60,000 bases of DNA from Strigamia acuminata (Eukaryota; Arthropoda; Chilopoda; Geophilomorpha; Linotaeniidae), in assembly GCA_949358305.1 (NCBI GenBank), contig OX442314.1, positions 55,191,369 through 55,251,368 of the forward strand. The letters are read 5' to 3'. Position 1 is the first letter of the stretch; each line of letters begins with the position of its first letter. Position numbers and translations under genes: made by a program. Under the pieces are notes generated by a model, which was not told where the DNA came from, ran no database searches, and saw only the letters and a program-made list of their open reading frames with translations. Of the stretch, positions 17,561 to 26,861 are shown piece after piece.

Positions 17561-18821
17561 ACACACAGTGACGCTGTCTCGTTGTTCAAGTTTGATGAGA
17601 AATGTTGCTTGGTTCCCGTGTATAGCCGGGGAATTCCAGCCAAAAACGTTCTTCTGTTGAGATACATATTGAAAGTGTCGGTTAGGTCAATGGTCTCGCT
17701 TCCCAGAATGGGAGCTGTTTTTAATGAAGATTTCAATTTGGGAGAATTGGTTAGGGTGCGAGGGAATTGTTTTTGATATGTAAATTACCTGAGACCGTAT
17801 GTGCATTTTTCGCTCGTTAGATGTCGCTGTCTCGCGGAAAATGCAAGTTGGAATATCATTCATCAGGGATTTAAATATTTTCACCATTTTGAATATTGAG
17901 GCGGAAGTGTTGCACGATCATAAGATCGATGGGCTAGGAAATTATTCAGTTTTATTTCTGAATTGCGATTTCATGTTTTTATTGGCATTGGATCAGAAGG
18001 AAGCATTGTGGGCATATTATCTGAAAAGTGCAAAATAGACCAAGTTGAGTGGCTTTAAGGGAAAGGGTCAACATTTTTTCAGCTTGTGCGTTGAGTAGTT
18101 ATAGTGTGTTTAAACTTTGAATCTGTTTTCTTGTTCTCTTAATGTCGGTATTTCGTTCCAAACTTCCTCGCAAAACATTTTATTATTTTTTTTACTTCAT
18201 TTTGTTTATTGATTACTCGATCTTTTAATTGTAATGTCACCTTACATTGCCTCTGCTACCACTTGAAGCAATGAGACACACCGGTTTGATGATTTAAAAA
18301 CAACATTTGGCACTCTTTAATCACACGATGCAATAGTCTCGGTAACCAATAAGCATAACAACAGTTGCCACGAATAAAATAACAATAGCAATGCAAATAA
18401 TGATATCATTTCTCAAACGCACTTAACCTCATTTTCGCTTGCGAAAGTCAATAGTTTAGAAAAGAACTTTTCCATGTTTTCGTTACATTTTGCTCAGTAG
18501 TCACTTTTATTTAGCGTCAGTAAGCTTTAATTTACGATTTTTTTTAATTTGATATTTTTGCAAAGAAAATTGAAAGAATTCAACAACAACTGAGAAAAAA
18601 AATCAAGAAATATATTTTAGGTTTTTCTGAAAAGGTTCAGACGATTCCACCGTGTGCGAGTCATTAAAACTGTACACGGTACCCACATCCAAAGCAACAT
18701 TTTGAAGGTTCAAATGTCTCATTCATTTTGGGATGTGGGCTTGCAATAGTCTTGTAAATGCCACATTCATTGAAAAATATGTGAACTTTGTAGTGAGGAC
18801 GCTTATTCCGGTGTCGCTGAT
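17561..18821. other. AT-rich repeat DNA, no gene recognised
   Basis: Includes the module GATCATAAGATCGATGG...CAGTTTTATTTCTGAATTG at 17917-17968, which recurs near 22330 and 54640. It also includes the TTATTGATTACTCGATC module near 18205 and a CTCAGTAGTCACTTTTATTTAGC module near 18492 that recurs at 25169. Short open frames here lack recognisable domains. Confidence 0.5.
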
Positions 18822-19350
18822 ATGACGTGGGCGGAAGTGCGAGAGAAATGGCGGGGGACGCGAGCTTACAGCTGTGACGAATTCGAGTTAAGCCGAGATT
18901 CCGGCCTTGTGTACGACGCATCTCTATTTGTGTACTCGGCACTCAATCCATTTACGGGTTGGTTGAACTCTGTACCCGGCGAGGAGTTGTTGACTGTTGA
19001 GACTGAGGGTCCCGGATCGTGTGAGTCTGCGGTGAATTCGAAGCATTCTGAGGACTGGAAGGGAGCTATGAGTGACGAGATCTCCATTCTGAAAGCTCGC
19101 GACGTCTGGGATCTCACAGAGTTGCCGCCAGGAGTGAAGGTACTGGGTTCGCGCTGGGTATATGCTCTGAAGCGGGGCGTGGACGGAAAGATCGCTTGTT
19201 TCAAGGCGAGAATTGTTGCCCAGGGGTTTAATCAGGTCCTTGGGGACACTTACGATGATGTCTTCTCACCGGTTGTCGACTTCAGTGTGATTCGGTTGCT
19301 TTTCGCTTTGCTGGTTTGCACGTTCAATTGGTTTCATTGTCAGTTTGATG
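18822..19350 (+). pseudogene. Ty1/copia reverse transcriptase fragment, cut by assembly gap
   Basis: About 176 residues in one open frame end at the run of Ns. They match the start of the copia-type RT (RVT_2): W-K-G-A-M-S-D-E-I, then VWDLTELPPGVKVLGSRWVY, KRGVDGKIACFKARIVAQGF, and DDVFSPVVDFSVIRLL. The catalytic box would lie in or beyond the gap. No copia LTR, integrase or protease is visible upstream, so the copy is 5'-truncated. Confidence 0.85.
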
Positions 19351-19550
19351 NNNNNNNNNNNNNNNNNNNNNNNNNNNNNNNNNNNNNNNNNNNNNNNNNN
19401 NNNNNNNNNNNNNNNNNNNNNNNNNNNNNNNNNNNNNNNNNNNNNNNNNNNNNNNNNNNNNNNNNNNNNNNNNNNNNNNNNNNNNNNNNNNNNNNNNNNN
19501 NNNNNNNNNNNNNNNNNNNNNNNNNNNNNNNNNNNNNNNNNNNNNNNNNN
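19351..19550. other. Assembly gap (200 N)
   Basis: Exactly 200 N. On the left a copia RT reads rightward; on the right a Ty3 gag-pol reads leftward; both are cut inside RT. The round length suggests an arbitrary scaffold spacer, so distance and adjacency across it are unreliable. Confidence 0.95.
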
Positions 19551-21168
19551 TGGCCCTATTCACTTCTCTCGCGTCGACACAGAGTCGAATGGCGTCGGGG
19601 TCGGGGTCCTTAGGTTTGTCCACGCAATGGATCGGCGAGACCCACGGCGTCGGCCCCATTCCTTCGTCAATCCGCTCGATGACGTCCATTCGCAGCAGGC
19701 GATCCAACTCTTTTTCTACCTTTTTTCGTAGTCGAAACGGAAGCGGGCGGTATCTTTGTGCTACAGGCACCACTTCCTCGTCCACATGTAGATGGATACG
19801 ATACTCTTTTAATTTTCCCACTCCTTGAAATAATTTGGGATACTGTCGTTTAATCTCTTCTTCCAGCGTTGTCTTCTCGATACTGCTTACCACCTGTACA
19901 ATTCCCAACTGCTTTGCCGTGTCATAATTTACCAAAGAGTCACCCGGGCGATCCACCACGTATGCTGTAATTAAAAGTTGTTTTCCTTCGTATCGAACCA
20001 TCACCGCGACCCGCCCCAACAACGGCAGCGGCTCCGATGAGCCATACGTCATTAGTCTTGCCCGACTCTCCTTCAGCACTGGTTTCCTTGTCATTGCATA
20101 ATAGTCCTCCCTGCCCAGAATATTTACCGCTGTTCCGGAATCGATAACAAACCTCGTGTCTCTACGTTCTTCTCCCACCGACATCTGCACTTCCGGCATC
20201 CTCGGTCCGCTTCTGCTCTCCTCCGCGCATAGCCCGATTGTAAATAGCTCTTCATCATCGCTCTCATCGAGGTCCGCACATTCAACGGCGTTTATTCCCC
20301 TATTATTGTTGCTGCTGTTTCCCCCTTCACTCCGCTTTGCGCGGCAAAAACGCACAAAATGACCCGTCTTTCCACATCCCCGACAGGCCACTCCCCTTGC
20401 CGGACACTCTTGCGGAGTCGGATGCGGCCATGCCCGGCCGCAGTTGAAGCACTTCCTGTCTCCAAAACTTCGAGGCCCCCTCGGTCCGCCATGGATCGCC
20501 TCAGACGTCGGCTCGCTTTTCCGATATTCCGTAGCGCTGCTCGCTCTCTTTCTGCCCTCCTTCGACGCACGAACCCAATTCACATCACTCGCCACTTCCT
20601 TGTCACCTCCTTCCATTTTCCTCGCCTGCCACTCGGATGCCTCGTATCCACGGCCCAAGTCCAGCAGCTGCTTCAGAGTTAAGGAATCATCTCGTAATCC
20701 TTGGCGCCGTAATCGAGACATATTAGTGCCCAAAATGAGCTGTGATTTAATTTCGCGATCATCGTCATTGAAGTCGCACCCCACCGTCAGTTGCCTCAAC
20801 CTCATTTGGTATTTATCCAGAGACTCTGTCGCCTCCTGGCGAGATACTCGGAATGTATAAATACAAAATTGCATGTTTTTCTTTGGTACGAAATATGCGG
20901 TGAGCGCGTCCTTGACCGCTTTATATGTTCTATCCTCCTCCTCAATTGGCAGTGTCTCATATACAGAAAATACCTCTTCTCCAGCCTGATGCAGTAATGT
21001 CGCCATTTTCCTTTGATCGTCCTTAATTCCTGCGGCCAGTAGAAACATCTCCAATCTGCTCAGCCATCTCTGCCAGCGTTGGCTTTGGGTGGTCACTTCG
21101 CCGTGCATATCAAACGGCGGGATACCTGACGCTCGCAGAAAACTCGTCTCGCCCTTCTCATCCGCCAT
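19551..21168 (-). CDS. Gag-protease-RT fragment of a Mag-like Ty3 element (element 5), truncated by gap
   Basis: Start taken at MADEKGETSF (21168), which fits Gag better than the in-frame ATG at 21282. The capsid begins IPPFDMHGEV...WQRWLSRLEMFLLAAG and runs to about residue 200. Two zinc knuckles follow, CFNCGRAWPHPTPQEC (atypical spacing) and CRGCGKTGHFVRFC. The aspartic protease is FVIDSGTAVNILG; then the RT begins RYRPLPFRLRKKVEKELDRL and continues to CVDAREVNRA at the gap. Gag and Pol share one frame, as in Mag-clade elements. The rest of pol and the 3' LTR are missing from this scaffold. Protein-coding up to the gap is uninterrupted, so the copy may be intact in the genome. Confidence 0.85.
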
Positions 21169-21320
21169 GACACCTCCTCTCTCGTCCTCTACGCCGGTAA
21201 CAAAACGCGCGTCGACACTCAATCGTCCACTCACAGCAAACAATCCGCTCTCACAAACCAAATCATGCACATAACTCGACAAAACAATCCATTCTCATAA
21301 AAAAACATGCACAAAGTTCG

Positions 21321-21470
21321 ATAAACAGCCTCGTCGCCAATGTAGCGTCGCGCAATAATTGACATCCACACACCTTCGTTGCTAGTTAACAAGTGCTTTA
21401 TTGCCCGCAATGACCTTGCAACCGGCCTTGCCTCTCACGCCCTCTCTCGGCCTATTTAGACAACACTACA
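21321..21470 (-). repeat. 5' LTR and primer site of element 5
   Basis: On the minus strand the LTR reads TGTAGTGTTG...GACGCTACA, about 131 bp (21340-21470), with TGTAG/CTACA ends. It is followed by TGGCGACGAGGCTGTTT (21338 downward). The first 11 nt match a tRNA-Ser(GCU)-type 3' end complement, as expected for Mag-like elements. Confidence 0.7.
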
Positions 21471-21489
21471 ATACCAATATTGCCCTTCC

Positions 21490-22840
21490 GAATATCTTCT
21501 TCACCATCAAGTGCCATTTTCAATTTCTTCAAATTTACAACTTTTCAACAAGGATTTCAACTTGTTATTAGGACTTTAGACATCTCAACATTTCCAACAT
21601 GAATGCCCTTATCACCAAGATCACATGGATAATGGTCAATCATCCGGGACAAAAATTACGGGACAGACTCGCTGCTCTAAAATCAGATAATAAGCAATTA
21701 CAGGATAGAGCATTTTCTTCAGAATCCAAGCTTCTGAAATTACGAGCCGAAAACAGCCAGTTGAAGGAAAGCGAAAGTAAACGGTGAGGTTGTTTAATAT
21801 TTTTAATTTTTTTTTTATTTATTAATTTTTTTTTTCAGAAATAAACGGAAACCTCATTGAAACACCTGACAATTTTTCTATTTCTGACTTTTTTTCTGTT
21901 AATCGTTTCTTATAATATCTGAATGTATTCATTTTCTGTTGGGCTGGTCCGACAATCCGCTCTTTTCAGCGATCGCTCTTTTTGGCGTCACTCTTTTCAG
22001 CGACCGCTATTTCGGCGTCGCTCTTTCAAGCGTCGCTTTTTTCAGCGGTCGCTCTTTCGGAGTCGCTCTTGCCAGCGTAGCGCTTCTGAATGTCGCTATT
22101 ATTGGCATGTCTGCTGCGCATTCACGAAGTATGGCAAGCTCAAGATTGAGTTTTGGCACACTCTTGATTTCACCTATAAACCAATAACACATCCTGTCAT
22201 TGCTCTGCCATTTGCTAGTAGTGATCGTGTTCCGTTTGGATGAATTGAGACTCTTGCTTACTTTGCACAGTTTTGCAAAGCCAGCAGAATTTTTTCACTG
22301 TTTTGAATAATGAGGCGAGAGTGTGGCACGATCATAAGATCGATAGTCTGCAGAACTGTTCAGTTTATTTCTGAACTGTGACTTCATGTTTGTATTGGCA
22401 TTGAATCAAAGAAAAGCCTTGTGGGTTTATTACTTAAGGAGTAAAAAATGGACAAAACTTAGTGGGTTTGACGGAAAAAGACAAAACTTTCTTTTTCAGC
22501 AAAGAAGTGTTCAGATTTAATTAATTCTATGCCAAGACGAATGCAACTACAAAATACTGATTTTAATCTGTCCCAGGTATTATGAATCCATTGAAAGATG
22601 CAAAAAATTTTATTTTAATTTTCTTTTCAGGTGTTTTCAACCAGTACATAGGCTGAATATTATGGCTAATTTGTAAGACAATTTTTTTATTTTATTATTT
22701 TTTTGTACTTTATTTTATAAATTAAATTTTGTAAATTTCATTTTGAGTTAGTGTCCCAGGTTATTTGGTGTTGACTTGTAAGCCGAATACAAAGTCCCGT
22801 TTTCACGAGTACGACTCAGACACTGACTGGTACATGGAAC
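21490..22840 (+). repeat. Composite dispersed repeat, copy 2, with short coiled-coil ORF
   Basis: Same modules as copy 1. The conserved leader ends in ATGAATGCCCTTATCACC, opening a 62-codon frame (21599-21787) of form MNALITKITWIMVN then a Leu/Lys/Glu heptad-like segment. The leader and start recur near 24097 and 39042. Later modules: TTTTGGCACACTCTTGATTT (22151), CCCAGGTATTATGAATCCAT (22573), and a fragment at about 22800-22840 that reads EYDSDTDW before a stop, matching the Gag-like ORF at 39660-39909. The family therefore once encoded a protein, but this copy is broken. Confidence 0.65.
21955..22092 (+). repeat. Minisatellite of CGCTCTTTTCAG-type units
   Basis: About nine imperfect units of roughly 15 bp (GCGATCGCTCTTTTT, GCGACCGCTATTTCG and similar). 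Inserted within composite repeat copy 2. Confidence 0.7.
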
Positions 22841-23089
22841 AGATGGAGTCATAAACTTTTTCTGCACAACTTGCCTTCCATCATCCAATACTTTCGACAA
22901 TAATGAGAATGGATTTCCACTGAGAGACAAAATGAAGACATATTTGGTAGATTAGGGTTTTTCAGATTTGCACATGTCAAAAATTCACCTGTTTATTGGC
23001 AAAAGAATACAAATTATATTAACTATGTATATTTATACATTTTATTTCCAGTTATACCAATTTGCCACCTGCTATTTCTTGGTGTGGCA

Positions 23090-24640
23090 AAACAGAATGC
23101 AGTGGATGCCATTTGGTGCAACAATTCCTTTGTTGCACCAAAATGAGCCAATAGCGCATGTCTGCAATGTAGACATGATGTGTGTCAGGCTCAAGATTAG
23201 AATTTTGGCACACTCTTGATTTCACCTACAAACATCGTGTCATTGCTCTGCCATTTGCGAGTACTGATCGTGTTCTGTTTGGGCGAATTGAGACTCTTGC
23301 TTGCTTTGCACAGTTTTGCAAAGCCAGCACTTCATTGCACAGTGTGTATCAACCACTGTTTTATTTCTTGGTTTAACGTATTTCATTTATTTCACGTGTT
23401 TAAAATATTGCACTTTGTTTTGAAAATGGTTTTTACTTATTATATTTTTATTTCATTATATTGCATTTTTTAAGCATTTTAATGACGCTATTTCTATTTG
23501 TCAATTTGTTTGAAGTAATTTTATTATTTTTATTGTATGTCCTTGTCTTACTTTTATCTCCAAATTGGGGTCTGTTACCCTGGAGACACTTCCAAAGTTT
23601 TCAATGTGTCTCTATTTTTAATTATACGCACATGTTGAATTTAACTCTAATTTAAGACTGTGTGTGCATCTTCTTCTTCAACATCAAGTGCCATTTGCAA
23701 TTTCTTCAAATTTACAACTTTTCAACTAGGATTTCAACTTGTTACTTTAGACTTTAGATACTGTAATTAAACTTTAGACATCTCAACATTTCCAACATAA
23801 ATGCCCATCCGAGCTAAAATTAGGAACGAAATTGCGGATCACCTCATTGTTCAGCTTCATTCGGCACCACACAGGTTTATTGAAAGAATGTTACTATTCC
23901 TAACTAACGACCAAACACCAACCTCGGAGCTAGTGAAATGAAGCCTTAGAATGAACTTTAACCTAAGACTGTATGCATGTTCTTCTTCTTCACCATCAAA
24001 TTCCATTTGCAATTTCGTCAAATTTACTATTCCAACTTTTCAACTAAGATTTCAACTTGTTACTAGGACTTTAGACATCTCATCAGTTGCAACATTAATG
24101 CCCTAATCACCAAGATTACATGGATAATGGTCAATCTTCAGGGACCATTTGGAGATAGGTACTCTTAAAAGCAAAAGGACATAGAACTTGAATTAATAAC
24201 AGCTCATATCCATTTTGTACAAACCATGCTCAATACAGTACAATTTTTTGTTGCGTTTTCTCTATCTGCTGCAAAAAACCAACTTTCTGCCATTTTGATA
24301 AAGTTATGGGAAAACCTTTCAGCTTAGAAGTGTTCAGATTTAATCAATTCTACTGCAAGCTGTAATTAAAGTCAATGGAGATACTACAAAATACCAATTT
24401 TGATCTCTGTCCCAGGTATTATAATTTGTGTTGCTCCATCCCAGGCATTATGAATCCATTGAAAGATGCAAAAATTTTATATTAAATTTCTTTCCAGATA
24501 TTTTCTCCCTGTATACGATGTATACGATATCGTATGGCTGAACATTATGGCTATGACAATTTTTTCATTTTATAACTTTTTCTGTACTTTATTTTGTTTA
24601 TTGATCACTTGACCTTTTAATTGTAATGTCACCCTTTTGC
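23090..24640 (+). repeat. Composite dispersed repeat, copies 3 and 4
   Basis: Copy 3 (23090-23830) starts AATGCAGTGGATGCCATTTG and carries the TTTGTTGCACCAAAATGAGCC inverted motif. It continues through the T-rich block to the TCTTCTTCTTCAACATCAAG leader. Copy 4 (about 23960-24640) has the leader, the ATTAATGCCCTAATCACC equivalent of the start, the CCCAGGTATTATAATTTG block, GCTGAACATTATGGCTATGA and the final GTAATGTCACC module. Both are non-coding in their present state. Confidence 0.65.
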
Positions 24641-25229
24641 ACTTGTATCAACGCAGTTATCAATAACAGTTATCAATAACAGGTCAGAAAAAAAGTTTAC
24701 AAAACAGAGGGAAAATTGAGCGTGAGAATAAAGTTTTAAAAATGGGAGAGGGGGGAAGGAAGAAAGTTTAGCTTTTTGGAGTAAGTTTCAGTTAAAAAGG
24801 AGTACTGATAAATGGATCCCGTTAAAATTGTTAAAATTGTTAAAATTGTTAGTTTCGAGTATCCATTATTCTCATCTCAACAGAGTTTGCCACTTGCATC
24901 AACACCTAGTGTCACCAAAAGTAAATGTCGCAAACCTGCATTCGATGTAAGTGAAACTACAGCAACAGTAAGTTAGAAAAAGGATTGCCTCTTCAGTTAG
25001 TCATCTTTGGTTTTTTCAGATTGTGAATCTCCAGTAGCCAAAACTAGTGCCACTTTAAATGTTTGAAGGCCTCGGTCTCACAAACGGCCGATTAATTTCA
25101 TTATTTAAGACTTTTCATTACATTTAATCTTTCATCAAATGAGTTAATGCACATAAGGAAACGTTTGCTCAGTAGTCACTTTTATTTAGCATCACTAAGC
25201 TTTAATTTACGATTTTTTTGTTTACTTTG
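24641..25229. other. AT-rich spacer, no gene recognised
   Basis: Contains a short triple repeat TTAAAATTG at 24825-24850 and TTATCAATAACAG in two copies at 24657-24682. The CTCCAGTAGCCAAAACTAG module (25028) recurs at 54902. Nothing coding is supported. Confidence 0.5.
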
Positions 25230-25440
25230 AAGAGGCCTTTTCAAAAAAGGCTGGCAAAAAAAGGGCCAGAAATATAAGGCTGGCAAATATAAGGCTCAAA
25301 AAATGAGGCTGGCAAACAAATAGGCAAGCAAATTCTGAATATTTTATTAATTTATTCAATAATAAAAAGGCCAAATCCAAAGAGGCTGAATTGGAAGTTA
25401 AAAAATATAAAAAAGACTAAAATCTAAAAGGCTGGCAATG
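25230..25440 (+). repeat. AAAGGCTGGCAAA minisatellite
   Basis: Imperfect tandem units of 12-17 bp around AAGGCTGGCAAA, changing to AAAAAGGCTRAA toward the right. The reverse complement resembles the AGCCTTTTTT array at 55150-55260. Confidence 0.7.
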
Positions 25441-25609
25441 CTGTGCACCATTTTGGAGGCAGTTTATTTATTTTATTTATTTTAATTTTTATTTATTTTT
25501 ATTTTTTATTTTTAAAAAATGGCATTCCAAGCGGTAGGATCTGTAACTTGGCCAAGAATCAAGACGTCTTATGTACGTCGATAAAAAAGTGCATTTATAA
25601 AGCGTATAT

Positions 25610-26687
25610 TGCGGCGATCCGGGTTTTTACTTATTAAATTATATTAATTTAATAAGCAATCGTCGGTGAGATGCCGTACAGGACTTCTACTCTGTGGCCA
25701 AATGGTTGTCTAGGGGAATGATTTTACACAGAGTAAAGGAAAAATTAGATTGTTTTAATCGTTTTAAATACACCCGAATATAATGCGAAATAATAAGTGT
25801 AATGACTGGGTCGATCTGGTTTCTCTTCGTACTTGGACACTCACAGTTGACCGTTGGCTCCAAAATGGCGTCGATGGCGTCGTGTGAGCGCGGGATTTTA
25901 GCGGAGTAAACTCGACGCTAAAATACTTTGCTAAAATATACTAAAAATCCTCGCGGAGCAAGCTCAACACGAGAATACGTCTTGCACACAGCGATTTGAT
26001 TATTACGGAGCAAGCTCGACGTAACAATCCGTCTTAACACAATTCGCCTTGTGGAGTTAAACTCGACACAAAGCCTTCAAACTAACAGAGTAAACTCGAT
26101 GTTAGTTTCACACACAGAAATGGCTTAAATTACTCGTAGTAATTCAAGCTAGAAAGTTGCTATTCCGTACAGTGGGTACAGACCAGCGATGAAACTCAAT
26201 TCGTCCAAGAATCACAGATCACACTTTGCAGTTTTGGCAGAAGTTTGACACGGTTGTGAACAGTTTGGAGGTGGAATCAAGAGTGCGGGAAGAGTGGGCC
26301 AAAACCGTTTGGCTCACTTCTAAATCTGCTCAGAAAAGCTGCGCAGATGACGAGTTGCATGAAGATCACACACGGCCGCCTTCGGGTCGTGTGCAACAAT
26401 CGAGCCGGGCACGCGCGAGGGGAAGGGATGCTCCGCCCAGGCACACGCCTAGCAGCATCATCAAAGCAATGCACGCTGCAGCGCGATTGGTTGACGCTGT
26501 TGCTGGGCCAAAACTTGCTGCAAAACACAATATTATTTGGGTAATATTGTGTCTTGTTTTATATTTTATTAATGTATGTTTTATTTCAATTTACATTGAA
26601 ACAAAACATATAAGTTTGTTGAATATGTTTATAAGACAATTTGGAAATATGGTGCGCACTCAAATAGGAATATTTGAGGTCACCACA
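25610..26687 (-). repeat. 3' LTR of element 2
   Basis: 1078 bp. Contains the hairpin array at 25895-26108. Plus-strand open frames inside (about 26226-26687) occur identically in the other LTR and are antisense to the element; I do not treat them as genes. Confidence 0.95.
25895..26108. repeat. Array of five hairpins with a shared loop, LTR of element 2
   Basis: The motif GAGYAARCTCRA (with one 13-nt variant) occurs five times: 25904-25915, 25956-25967, 26008-26019, 26054-26066, 26088-26099. Each copy is flanked by its own complementary arms: ATTTTAGCG/CGCTAAAAT (perfect), CTCGCG/CACGAG (one mismatch), ATTATTACG/CGTAACAAT (one mismatch), TTGTG/CACAA (perfect), AAACTAACA/TGTTAGTTT (perfect). 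A sixth inverted repeat, around AATTACTCGTAGTAATT, follows at about 26130. The same array lies at 37648-37861 in the other LTR. Confidence 0.9.
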
Positions 26688-26710
26688 CTTCCCCCCCCTT
26701 TTAAGAAAGA
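26688..26710 (-). other. Polypurine tract of element 2
   Basis: Minus strand reads TTCTTAAAAGGGGGGGGAAG immediately upstream of the 3' LTR, with an eight-G run. Confidence 0.8.
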
Positions 26711-26861
26711 ATCTTATTCTTTTCCAAAAAGAGACAGGTAAGTATAGGAATAAATACACAAGGTTTCAAAGTAAAATGGAACAGGATATATATTTATTCT
26801 TTTTTATTACAATATAAAAATAAAAAAGGAATCATTTTTAATAAACGGGCGTGTTCCCTAA

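Noticed and set aside
26226-26741. 171-codon plus-strand frame in the element 2 LTR, repeated at 37979
   Set aside because: Its length depends on flanking DNA beyond the LTR end and it is antisense to the element; treated as chance.
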